24,658 nucleotides of DNA, from NCBI GenBank assembly GCA_964415185.1, contig CAYPZI010000037.1:1-24658 (forward strand), written 5' to 3'. This document shows, piece after piece, positions 15,653 through 23,243 of this stretch. Position 1 is the first letter of the stretch; the number at the start of each line of letters is the position of its first letter. The translations under genes were made by a program, and so were the position numbers. The notes under the pieces are model-generated. The model saw only the letters and a list, made by a program, of their open reading frames with translations, was not told the DNA's origin and did not search any database. Source of the stretch: CAYVBJ01 sp964415185 (GTDB lineage: Bacteria; Bacteroidota; Rhodothermia; Balneolales; Balneolaceae).

Positions 15653-16189
15653 ATGAGGCTGGATCCGAAGTATTTTAACCTTTTTATCGCTGTCTGTGCA
15701 GTTATTACGCTGCTTGTAATTACTTACGGCACTATCAGCTATGTCGGCCAACAGGAAGAAGAATTTGAAACCGGGTTGACTATGATTGAACCCGGTGAGA
15801 TTAAAATGCCGTACATCACGAGTAGTGATTCACTTTCATCAGAAAGACTGGCGGGGAAGCAAGTCATCATTCAATTCTGGGCAACATGGTCGGGCAAGGC
15901 TACTTCTATGCACGGTATACTGGAATCATATATGAAAGGAAATGAAAATCTGGCCGTTGTGGCGGCCGCGGTCAGGGATGATGACCAGAAAATCAGGGAT
16001 TATATTAATGAAAATGATTACCCGTTTCATTACACGGAAGGAACGGAGTTTTTTCACCGGGTGCAGGCACCGGGAGTGCCATCTTTCATTTTTATAGATA
16101 GCAATGGCAGCTTTTCGGGGTATTTGGTAGGGAACGATGAGAATGCTTTAAAGGAAAAAACAGAATCACTTTTATCAAATATTGAGTAA
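15653..16189 (+). CDS. Membrane-anchored thioredoxin-fold protein lacking CXXC
   Basis: 178 residues with an N-terminal transmembrane segment (about 8-29) and a periplasmic TlpA/redoxin-like domain. The strand-plus-active-site region reads FWATWSGKATSM (75-86). In TlpA-type proteins this is FWATWCGPC, so both active-site cysteines are replaced, by Ser80 and Ala83. The cis-proline loop is kept (GVPSFIFID, about 140-148), so the fold is probably intact. Redox activity is unlikely; a binding, chaperone or structural role is inferred. Its end overlaps the start of the class IV PLP enzyme by 8 bp. There is no sign of frameshift or decay. Confidence 0.82.
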   Translation: MRLDPKYFNLFIAVCAVITLLVITYGTISYVGQQEEEFETGLTMIEPGEIKMPYITSSDSLSSERLAGKQVIIQFWATWSGKATSMHGILESYMKGNENLAVVAAAVRDDDQKIRDYINENDYPFHYTEGTEFFHRVQAPGVPSFIFIDSNGSFSGYLVGNDENALKEKTESLLSNIE

Positions 16190-17045
16190 TAACGTAATCT
16201 GGATAAACGGCAAAGTTACCCGTGCAAATGATGCGACGCTGCCTGTGGATTGTATAGCCGTGAAATATGGCGCTTCCACTTTTATCACCCTTAAATATTT
16301 TGCCGGTGGCTATCTTCATTTTGATATGCATCACAATCGGCTCTGCAGGGGACTGGAATATCTTGGTGTGCCGAATGAATTGTTTCCCGGGTCAGGCCAA
16401 ATTAAAACCGCATTCCGGGAACTTGCCGAAGCAAAAGGACTTGTATCGGAAATTTGCAGGGCCCGGTTCCAGGTCTCTGTTGTTGAAAGTGGCGGTTATC
16501 AAATGAATGAAAATCCAAACCTGCTTCTATCAGCAGAGCTTAACAAGTATGAGAATCCGGTGGCTGACCTCAGCCTTACTCAGGCTGAAACGAGGGTTTG
16601 TCCGGCATCAGTAAGGCCGGCAACTTTTAAATTGGGAAATAATCTGCACTATATGAGGGCCTGGCGCGAAGCAAAAAAAAGAGGTGCAGATAATGCCATA
16701 ATGCTCACCTGCGACGGGGTAATTTCTGAAACGGCAACCGGAAATCTTTTTTGGTCGAAAGGCAATACGGTTTACACGCCGGATGAATCCTGTGACATCC
16801 TTCCGGGTGTTATGCGTTCTATCTGTTTTGAGCTTGTTAGGGAGATTCCCGGTTTTAAAATAGAAACAGGCCGTTATCAGCCTGATGAACTTTCTGATGC
16901 CGACCATCTCTGCATGACAAATTCCGTAGTGGGCATACTGCCGGTAAAAAGTCTTGATAACTTTAGATATTTGACTCAGGGGCCGCTTTATTCAAGCTTA
17001 TTTGAAAGATTCGAAAAGTACAAAACCAGGCATCTGAAAGCATGA
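16182..17045 (+). CDS. pabC: Class IV PLP enzyme, probable aminodeoxychorismate lyase
   Basis: 287 residues, fold-type IV aminotransferase family (branched-chain aminotransferase, D-amino acid aminotransferase and PabC). The Schiff-base lysine is Lys150 in FKLGNN, and SETATGNLFW carries the conserved Glu and Asn of the cofactor site. The YGASTFITLKY stretch near the N-terminus replaces the usual 'G.G.FET'. Overlap of its end with folC (ATGA) argues for 4-amino-4-deoxychorismate lyase in p-aminobenzoate/folate synthesis rather than branched-chain amino acid metabolism; PabA/PabB are not in the window. The TTG start (16182) overlaps the upstream gene by 8 bp. Family is firm, substrate moderate. 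Confidence 0.8.
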   Translation: MSNNVIWINGKVTRANDATLPVDCIAVKYGASTFITLKYFAGGYLHFDMHHNRLCRGLEYLGVPNELFPGSGQIKTAFRELAEAKGLVSEICRARFQVSVVESGGYQMNENPNLLLSAELNKYENPVADLSLTQAETRVCPASVRPATFKLGNNLHYMRAWREAKKRGADNAIMLTCDGVISETATGNLFWSKGNTVYTPDESCDILPGVMRSICFELVREIPGFKIETGRYQPDELSDADHLCMTNSVVGILPVKSLDNFRYLTQGPLYSSLFERFEKYKTRHLKA

Positions 17046-18337
17046 TATCAACCCGGTTTAAATATATTGAGGATGTATGGAAATTTTTGGATAATATTCC
17101 ACAATTCGGAAGAAACGGTTTCAGGGCAGCTAATTTTTCACTCGACAGGATGCTGGAATTCTGTAAAAGAGCCGGTCATCCCGAAAAACAGTTCAGGTCG
17201 ATTCATGTTGCCGGCACAAACGGAAAAGGGACGGTGTGCCAGATGCTGGCTTCTGTGTTTCAACAGGCCGGTTACAAAACAGGGCTTTATACTTCGCCAC
17301 ACCTTGTGAGTTATTCCGAAAGATTCAATATCGATGGCAGTGAAATCCGGGACGATGAGATCCTGTTGTTTTTCAGGGAGCACGAAAGGATGCTGGATGA
17401 AATTCGCCTTACGTACTTTGAAATCAGCACTTGCCTCGCTTTCTGGTATTTTGCCAAAGAAAAGATTGACATCGGCATAATTGAAACCGGCCTGGGAGGC
17501 AGGCTGGATGCCACTAATGTGGTTTGTCCCGAAGCGAGTGTGATTACAACGATTTCGATGGATCATACCGAATTTTTGGGGGATACCATTTCAAAAATTG
17601 CATTCGAAAAAGCCGGAATTATAAAGAAAAACAGTCCGGTTTTTACAGGTCTTTTACCGGATGAGGCTATGGAAGTTATCAGGAATATATCCAAAAGGAA
17701 GAAAGCTAATGTTGTGCAAAGCAGTTCGGTTCATAGAAAATTTACATCCGACAGAATGATAGAGCTGCAAAGTACCGGTAAAAAACTCCTGATCGGCGGG
17801 GAGGGCAGAAAACTGGTAGATGCCGACAATGCTGCCCTGGCATGGAAAGTTATCAGCCAACTCCGCGGGGAATTAAGTGTCAGTGATGAGGATTTTGTGA
17901 AGGGAATCGAGGAGATGAAAAAGCGATATCCCCAACATGCCCATTTTCAAAAACTGCACCCCTCATACGAGTGGTATTTTGATGGTGCCCATAACAAAGA
18001 AGCAATCGGATCGTTGATTAACCAGCTTGTATACATTTCTGAGCTCCGAAACTGGACAGTAGTACTATCGATGATGGATGATAAGGTTTCGGAAGAAGTT
18101 TTGAACCCTTTTCAAGGCTGCAAGAGAATCTGGTATTACGAAATGAATTCTGCAAGGGCGGCATCTGTTGAAAGGGTACAGAAAATCCTAAAAAAAAGCC
18201 GTTTACTGACTGAAAAAGCAGTTACAGACGGATTTTTAAATTCTCTTAAATCTGAATTAGTAATTTTTACAGGAAGTTTTTACTTTTACCATACAGTTAG
18301 GCATTGGATGGGAAACACTGCTACCTCTAAAAGATAA
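17042..18337 (+). CDS. folC: Bifunctional folylpolyglutamate/dihydrofolate synthase
   Basis: ATP-dependent Mur-ligase-family enzyme adding glutamate to dihydropteroate or folates. 431 residues, normal length. The P-loop AGTNGKGT is at 57-64, TSPHLVSYSERF follows (about 84-95), then ETGLGGRLDATN with the magnesium-site residues, and DHTEFLGDT. The C-terminal domain contains DGAHNKEA, the conserved motif near the glutamate site. The start overlaps the pabC-like stop in an ATGA arrangement, which supports co-translation and a shared folate role. The next gene, rho, is separated by 131 bp and likely has its own promoter. Confidence 0.93.
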   Translation: MISTRFKYIEDVWKFLDNIPQFGRNGFRAANFSLDRMLEFCKRAGHPEKQFRSIHVAGTNGKGTVCQMLASVFQQAGYKTGLYTSPHLVSYSERFNIDGSEIRDDEILLFFREHERMLDEIRLTYFEISTCLAFWYFAKEKIDIGIIETGLGGRLDATNVVCPEASVITTISMDHTEFLGDTISKIAFEKAGIIKKNSPVFTGLLPDEAMEVIRNISKRKKANVVQSSSVHRKFTSDRMIELQSTGKKLLIGGEGRKLVDADNAALAWKVISQLRGELSVSDEDFVKGIEEMKKRYPQHAHFQKLHPSYEWYFDGAHNKEAIGSLINQLVYISELRNWTVVLSMMDDKVSEEVLNPFQGCKRIWYYEMNSARAASVERVQKILKKSRLLTEKAVTDGFLNSLKSELVIFTGSFYFYHTVRHWMGNTATSKR

Positions 18338-18390
18338 ATCATTTCCACGCTACATAGATTTTGATTACCTCTGTTGGGTGTTTGCTGTAT

Positions 18391-18417
18391 ATCTGAAAAA
18401 TCACTGAAATCAGACTG
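18391..18417. repeat. 9-bp-period tract, short copy (folC-rho gap)
   Basis: Three units of 9 bp: ATCTGAAAA, ATCACTGAA, ATCAGACTG. It is weaker than the tracts at 20056, 21415 and 21905 but has the same period and the same AT-C-start. It lies 52 bp upstream of the rho start codon. Confidence 0.4.
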
Positions 18418-18468
18418 ACACCACAACCCATTACACGAAATTATTTTAATATCACTTAATTCTTCATT

Positions 18469-19998
18469 ATGTCGGAGACACAAACCGATACATACTCAAA
18501 TACAGATGCGGGTTCTTTACAAAAGAAAACCGTACAGGATCTTAAACGAATTGCCAAATCACTCGGTATCAAAGGTATATCCACGCTGAAAAAACAGGCG
18601 CTGATAGATCGTATCCTTGATAATACGGGTTCTTCAAATGCTGATAAAACAGGAATATCAAATGCACCAATACCTGAGTCAGACGGCAGTCATTACGGGG
18701 AGAAAAATCATATCGAGACGTATGACAGCAAACCCACCAGGGATAGCGGGCAATCAAAAAGAAGACATTCCAAAAATCATAAACCAAACAAAAAGCAGAA
18801 TAAGAAGCATGTAAGCAATGTGCTGCCGGAATCGGGTGCCCCGACTCTTGACGAGAGGCTTCGTGAGATTATTCCACAGCTCGGAAAGTTTCTGCTGAAT
18901 GAGGGTACACTTGAAATCCTGCCCGACGGTTACGGCTTTTTGAGATCCGTAAATTACAATTACAAGGCGAGTCCGGATGATATCTATGTATCGCCGTCTC
19001 AAATCAAGCGGTTCAGGCTCAAACAGGGAGATTGCGTAATTGGCATTATTCGTCCGCCTAAAGTAGGAGAACGGTATTTTGCACTGCTCCGGGTTGAAGG
19101 CGTGAACGGCAAGATTCCACATGATATGGATAACCGTGAGGATTTTGAAGACCTGATGCCGATCTATCCGGAAGAACGTTTCAAGCTTGAGCACAAGTTT
19201 AGCGAATATACTACACGAATTATTGATCTTTTTGCACCGATAGGAAAAGGCCAGCGGGGGTTGATTGTTGCTCAGCCCAAAACCGGTAAGACTACCATCC
19301 TTCGAAATATAGCCAATGCGGTAGCTGATAATAATCCTGAAACCAAAATTATGATTCTTTTGGTGGATGAACGTCCTGAAGAGGTTACCGAGATGGAACG
19401 CACGGTTAAAAATGCCGAGGTGGTTGCTTCTACATTTGACGAGAAGCCGGAAAATCATGTTGGGCTTTCAGAGATTGTGTTTGAAAAAGCCAAGCGTCTT
19501 GTGGAAAGCGGTCACGATGTATTGCTGCTCATGGATTCCATTACACGGCTTGCAAGGGCATACAATGTTGCCAAGGGCAATTCGGGAAGGACCATGACCG
19601 GTGGAGTGGATTCAGAGGCGCTGAAAGCACCGAGGCAGCTCTTCAGTTCGGCAAGAAATATTGAAAACGGCGGCAGCCTTACCATCGTTGCAACCGCACT
19701 TGTTGAAACGGGTTCAAGGATGGATGATGTCATTTTTGAAGAATTCAAGGGAACAGGCAACATGGAGATTGTTCTGGACCGCAGGCTTGCCGATCGCAGA
19801 ATATTTCCTGCTATTGATATATTCAAAAGCGGAACACGCCGCGAAGAGCTTCTTGTTTCGGATGCGGAAAGAGAACGCGTAGTTCTGCTCCGGCGCTACC
19901 TGAACAACCACAACTCCATTGAAGCAGTTGAGTTTCTGCTCGATAAGATGAAAGGAACCCGCAATAACGAAGAGTTTTTACTCTCGATGAATAAATGA
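18469..19998 (+). CDS. rho: Transcription termination factor Rho
   Basis: RNA-dependent ATPase/helicase that terminates transcription, acting as a hexamer. 509 residues against about 420 in E. coli; the extra length is a low-complexity, basic linker (about residues 48-125, rich in Lys, Ser, Asn and His) between the helical Rho_N/SAP-like domain (LKRIAKSLGIKGISTLKKQ) and the RNA-binding cold-shock-like domain (DGYGFLRS onward). Walker A PKTGKTT is at 270-276; Walker B (LLLMDSITRLARAYN), the R-loop region (TGGVDSEALKAPRQ) and VETGSRMDDVIFEEFKGTGN are intact. Such linkers are known in Bacteroidota and some other phyla and may bind RNA or affect assembly. It is followed by a 101-bp convergent gap. 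Confidence 0.95.
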   Translation: MSETQTDTYSNTDAGSLQKKTVQDLKRIAKSLGIKGISTLKKQALIDRILDNTGSSNADKTGISNAPIPESDGSHYGEKNHIETYDSKPTRDSGQSKRRHSKNHKPNKKQNKKHVSNVLPESGAPTLDERLREIIPQLGKFLLNEGTLEILPDGYGFLRSVNYNYKASPDDIYVSPSQIKRFRLKQGDCVIGIIRPPKVGERYFALLRVEGVNGKIPHDMDNREDFEDLMPIYPEERFKLEHKFSEYTTRIIDLFAPIGKGQRGLIVAQPKTGKTTILRNIANAVADNNPETKIMILLVDERPEEVTEMERTVKNAEVVASTFDEKPENHVGLSEIVFEKAKRLVESGHDVLLLMDSITRLARAYNVAKGNSGRTMTGGVDSEALKAPRQLFSSARNIENGGSLTIVATALVETGSRMDDVIFEEFKGTGNMEIVLDRRLADRRIFPAIDIFKSGTRREELLVSDAERERVVLLRRYLNNHNSIEAVEFLLDKMKGTRNNEEFLLSMNK

Positions 19999-20055
19999 TT
20001 GTTGTCGGGTTACTCTGATTAAGCCCTGAAAAAATAGGCTATCTGCCAAAAATAG

Positions 20056-20091
20056 ATCCGCGTTATCCGGGAAATCCGTTTAATTCGTGAT
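20056..20091. repeat. 9-bp-period tract (rho / oxidoreductase convergent gap)
   Basis: Four consecutive 9-bp units: ATCCGCGTT, ATCCGGGAA, ATCCGTTTA, ATTCGTGAT. It lies between the convergent 3' ends of rho and the Gfo/Idh/MocA gene, a place where a terminator might be expected, but it does not form a strong hairpin. Confidence 0.65.
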
Positions 20092-20099
20092 TCAAAACA

Positions 20100-21260
20100 C
20101 TACCTCTCAACCCGGGTCCACTTCTCGTCGCTTTGGTTTGAGCGGATAACCGTTTCGATAAAAGCAAGGCCTTCAACGCCGTCGCCCACTCCGGGGAAGT
20201 CGAGATATTGCGGGTCAGGTTCTTTCCCCTCAAGCCGGCTCTGTATTGTTAAGGCTACATTCCGGTAGATGTTGGCAAAGGCTTCCAGGTAGCCCTCAGG
20301 ATGGCCGGAAGGGACACGGGTATGGGTAAGGGCACCTTCGCTCAGGTATCCGTGATCTACGCCTGTTCTGTACACTTCAACCGGTTTATCCAGGTGTTTC
20401 ACCAAAAGGGTATTGGGCTCCATCTGGTGCCATTCAAGTCCGCCTTTTTCGCCATAGACAAAAATTCTCAAGGCATTTTCTTCACCTGCACTGATTTGGC
20501 TGGCATGCAATACGCCTTTTGCCCCGTTATCAAACCTGAGAAGAATGTTGCCGTCATCGTCCAGCAGGCGGCCTTCCACAACATGGCTCAAATCTGCACA
20601 GAGCTCGGTAACTTTCAGTCCGGTGATGTATCCTGCAAGATTTTCAGCATGTGTACCGATGTCGCCCATCGCGCCGGCCGGCCCGGCTTTTTCAGGATCT
20701 GTTCGCCATGAGGCCTGCTTGTTATCTTCCTCAAGCCTGGTTGACAACCAGCCCTGGGGATACGCAACTACAATTTTGCGTATTTTTCCGAAAGCACCCG
20801 ATTGAACCATGTCACGCGCCTGTTTTACCATCGGGTAGCCTGTGTAGGTGTGAGTCAGGGCAAAGACGAGCCCGGTCTCTTCAACCAGCTTTTCGAGTTC
20901 TCTTGCCTCCTTCAGGTTTACGGTAAGCGGTTTATCGCAAACCACATGAAATCCGTTTTCCAATGCCATTTTTGCCGGCTCGAAATGGAGATGGTTCGGT
21001 GTGACAATTGAAACCACATCCATCCTTTCCCCCTCAGGCAATTTCTTTTCTTTTTCAAACATTTCCCGATAAGAGCCATAAGATCTTTTTTCTGAGAGAT
21101 AAAGCTGACGTCCGGTTTCAAGCGAACGTTCTGCAGAACTGCTGAAAGCCCCGCAAACCAATTCAATATGTCCATCGAGTGCAGCCGCTTTTCTGTGCAC
21201 ATCTCCTATAAAAGCCCCAATTCCGCCCCCGACCATTCCCAGGTTAATTTTTCTTTTCAT
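20100..21260 (-). CDS. Gfo/Idh/MocA-family NAD(P)-dependent oxidoreductase
   Basis: 386 residues. The Rossmann motif GMVGGGIGAFIGDVHRKAA is at the N-terminus; the CDKPLT motif (108-113) carries the family's catalytic lysine (Lys110); GDIGTHAENL supplies the usual His/Asp of the substrate site. The C-terminal part is the alpha/beta GFO_IDH_MocA_C domain. Members oxidise or reduce sugars or cyclitols such as inositol; the substrate here cannot be told. It stands alone on the minus strand with no neighbouring sugar isomerase or transporter. The start ATG at 21260 is followed by MKRKINLGMV, typical of the family. Confidence 0.9.
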   Translation of the reverse strand: MKRKINLGMVGGGIGAFIGDVHRKAAALDGHIELVCGAFSSSAERSLETGRQLYLSEKRSYGSYREMFEKEKKLPEGERMDVVSIVTPNHLHFEPAKMALENGFHVVCDKPLTVNLKEARELEKLVEETGLVFALTHTYTGYPMVKQARDMVQSGAFGKIRKIVVAYPQGWLSTRLEEDNKQASWRTDPEKAGPAGAMGDIGTHAENLAGYITGLKVTELCADLSHVVEGRLLDDDGNILLRFDNGAKGVLHASQISAGEENALRIFVYGEKGGLEWHQMEPNTLLVKHLDKPVEVYRTGVDHGYLSEGALTHTRVPSGHPEGYLEAFANIYRNVALTIQSRLEGKEPDPQYLDFPGVGDGVEGLAFIETVIRSNQSDEKWTRVER

Positions 21261-21414
21261 GACGTTTTTAGAATGTTCTGTTTCAGATTGATATTAACAA
21301 ATTAACTTACTGTGTTGAGGTAAAATCTCAAAATTGAATATATCATTCGGTTAGAATTCAGTTGCCGGTACCAATATAATCCGAAAGCCGGTGGTAGATT
21401 TTTCGTCAATATAA

Positions 21415-21450
21415 ATCCGTGGAATCTTTGTTATCCGCTAAATTCTGAAA
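21415..21450. repeat. 9-bp-period tract (upstream of oxidoreductase gene)
   Basis: Four 9-bp units: ATCCGTGGA, ATCTTTGTT, ATCCGCTAA, ATTCTGAAA. Same period and unit start as the tracts at 20056 and 21905. Confidence 0.6.
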
Positions 21451-21455
21451 TAACT

Positions 21456-21473
21456 TCCCCTCCGTGGAGGGGA
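21456..21473. repeat. GC-rich 18-bp palindrome TCCCCTCC-GT-GGAGGGGA
   Basis: Perfect 8-bp arms around GT, able to form a stable short hairpin in DNA or RNA. No T run follows. It lies 28 bp before the MITE-like element and may belong to a REP-like repeat. Confidence 0.6.
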
Positions 21474-21501
21474 TTGAGGCGTGGGGTGTCTCGATCGCAA
21501 T

Positions 21502-21762
21502 GAGGCTGTCCAAAAAGTATAGTTGGCTGCAAATCGACTTTAATTTTTTAGATTAATTTTAAATAGATGTGATATGGAGTCTTCGTGTTGCTTCGTGCCT
21601 GCGCACCGGAGTGCTTCTGCACGCAGGCGTGACTTCGCGGCTTCGCGTCAAAAACCGGCATTTTATTGCCACGAGTCCGTCGGCTGACGGATCAAAGGTT
21701 CACGAAGAAAACCTAAATAATTAAGGCATCTCTAAATCAAATAGATCTTTTTGGACAGCCTC
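21502..21762. mobile_element. MITE-like element with 16-bp terminal inverted repeats
   Basis: GAGGCTGTCCAAAAAG (21502-21517) and its exact complement (21747-21762) bound 261 bp without coding capacity. The termini have the look of insertion-sequence ends, so this is probably a non-autonomous derivative of an IS; I cannot name the family with certainty. No clear target-site duplication is seen (GCAAT on the left, CTATG on the right). Inside are two hairpins, GCCTGCG/CGCAGGC (21597-21603 and 21622-21628) and TCCGTC-GGCT-GACGGA (21676-21691), and CCGGCATTTTAT (21655-21666), a 12-mer also present in the tail of the hairpin repeat family. Confidence 0.75.
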
Positions 21763-21904
21763 CTATGATGTCTGGCGCAGCTATGCTGCTTTTTAGATTC
21801 CTACGGCACCGGATTGTAGCAGTAATAGGTAGAGAAAGGTTCAGAACCGGATAGCTGGCGAGTTGACAGTGGCCAATGGGAAGAGCAACCATCGTGTTTT
21901 TAAA

Positions 21905-21940
21905 ATCCGTGAAATCCGCTACATCCGCCAAATCCGCGAT
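21905..21940. repeat. 9-bp-period tract (downstream of purK)
   Basis: Four regular 9-bp units: ATCCGTGAA, ATCCGCTAC, ATCCGCCAA, ATCCGCGAT, ending 12 bp before the purK stop codon. It is the most regular of the tracts. A short minus-strand frame across it reads ADVADFTDF, which is a product of the periodicity and not a gene. Confidence 0.7.
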
Positions 21941-21952
21941 TCATCTTCCGGC

Positions 21953-23113
21953 TTAGATCTCAATCATTCCCGATATTCTTAATGCTTCCTCATAAACGTC
22001 ATCCGCATTCTCTCCCAAGAGTGTGAGATGCCCCATTTTTCGCCCCTCGCGTGAAAGCAATTTGCCATACAAGTGAAGGTGAGCATCAGCTTTCCTGAAG
22101 CTTTTATCGGTGTTATCGGCGGCAGCCGCACGATTGTGGGTTCCAAGCAGGTTGATCATCACTGCGGCAGGCTTCCTCAATTCCGTGTTGCCAAGCGGCA
22201 ATCCCAAAACAGCCCTCACGTGATTTTCAAATTGGGAGGTTACACAGCCTTCAATTGTGTAGTGACCTGAATTATGCGGGCGTGGTGCCGATTCATTCAG
22301 CAACAGGCCGCCTTTTTTGGTGAGGAAAAATTCATAAGCATAAAGCCCTTTTCCATTGATAGCTTCTGTTGCTTTTAAGGCAAGCTGCTGGGCTTTTTTG
22401 CGGATGGACTCATCCACCGGTGCCGGTGCTTTTACGGCTACACAGATATGGTTTTTTTGCACGGTTTCAACACAGGGATAGACCACGGCCCCGGTCTCAT
22501 TTCGTGCAACCTGGACAGCCAGTTCATGTGTAAAGGATACAAAACCTTCGGCTATGATGTCATGGCCGGCATTCCCGCCCAGTTTTTCAAAAGCATCAAT
22601 CGCTTCACTCATATTTTTAGCTGTTTCGTTTCCATAGCCATCGTATCCGCCTTTTGATGATTTAAGTATGATGGGCCAGCCATGTGAGCCACTAAATTGT
22701 TCGATATCGCCGCCTGAGCGCACAAGCGCATAGGGTGTTACCGGCAGCCCGGCTTGCTCGAAAGTCTGCTTTTCAATCAGTTTGTTTTCAATAAGGGCGA
22801 AAGTTTCGGGTGACGGATAGACTGGCGTATCACTTTGTTCTCTAACCTTTTTTAAAACATTCGAATCGATAAACTCATTTTCAAGAGTGAGCAGGTCGCA
22901 ATCCTCTGCAAATTCGGCAAGCTGCGATACATTTTCGTAAGAGCCCGATTTGGTATAGGGCGTCATAAACTGAACCGGCTCATTTTCAGGCCGGTCTGAA
23001 AATACGCCAACCTGTATTCCGAACCTGAATGCCTGTAAGGCTGACATACGCGCCAGTTGTCCGGCGCCTAAAAATCCAAGCCTGAAGTCTGCGGATAGGG
23101 GTGATTTATTCAT
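21953..23113 (-). CDS. purK: N5-carboxyaminoimidazole ribonucleotide synthase
   Basis: ATP-dependent carboxylation of AIR to N5-CAIR in purine synthesis. 386 residues, ATP-grasp enzyme of normal length. LGFLGAGQLARMSALQA is the family's N-terminal signature; ILKSSKGGYDGYGN is the ATP-grasp lysine/glycine loop; NESAPRPHNSGHYTIEGC is the strongly conserved C-terminal motif. PurE, usually adjacent, is not seen on either side in this window. It reads divergently from the acyl-CoA reductase across a 130-bp AT-rich gap, which should hold both promoters. Confidence 0.94.
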   Translation of the reverse strand: MNKSPLSADFRLGFLGAGQLARMSALQAFRFGIQVGVFSDRPENEPVQFMTPYTKSGSYENVSQLAEFAEDCDLLTLENEFIDSNVLKKVREQSDTPVYPSPETFALIENKLIEKQTFEQAGLPVTPYALVRSGGDIEQFSGSHGWPIILKSSKGGYDGYGNETAKNMSEAIDAFEKLGGNAGHDIIAEGFVSFTHELAVQVARNETGAVVYPCVETVQKNHICVAVKAPAPVDESIRKKAQQLALKATEAINGKGLYAYEFFLTKKGGLLLNESAPRPHNSGHYTIEGCVTSQFENHVRAVLGLPLGNTELRKPAAVMINLLGTHNRAAAADNTDKSFRKADAHLHLYGKLLSREGRKMGHLTLLGENADDVYEEALRISGMIEI

Positions 23114-23243
23114 TATTTACTATTTAAGTTTTATATATAAGTTTGAAAATTACAAATCAAGAAGACAAATTCATCTTTACTTTTTTTATTAAAACCGTGA
23201 CAGAATGCTATCTTGAGATAACTGCCAATGATATTGCATATTC

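Larger units (their letters stand above)
21261..21952. other. 692-bp repeat-rich intergenic island
   Basis: No believable gene. From left to right it carries a 9-bp-period tract (21415-21450), a GC-rich palindrome (21456-21473), a 261-bp element bounded by 16-bp inverted repeats (21502-21762), a stretch of mixed sequence with a GTTGACAGTGGCCAAT string (about 21862-21877), and a second 9-bp-period tract (21905-21940) ending just before the purK stop. Promoter sequences for the minus-strand oxidoreductase should lie in its first 100 bp, which is AT-rich. Confidence 0.6.

Noticed and set aside
18286..18483. Minus-strand 65-residue frame across the folC-rho gap
   Set aside because: It overlaps the folC 3' end antisense and reads through a 9-bp-period tract; no family resemblance.
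19998..20100. Terminator after rho from AGCC...GGCT near 20022-20040
   Set aside because: Only a 4-bp stem with an A-rich loop; too weak to call.
21737..21931. Minus-strand 64-residue frame beginning with ADVADFTDF
   Set aside because: It arises from the 9-bp-period tract and MITE end; no start signal and no recognisable domain.
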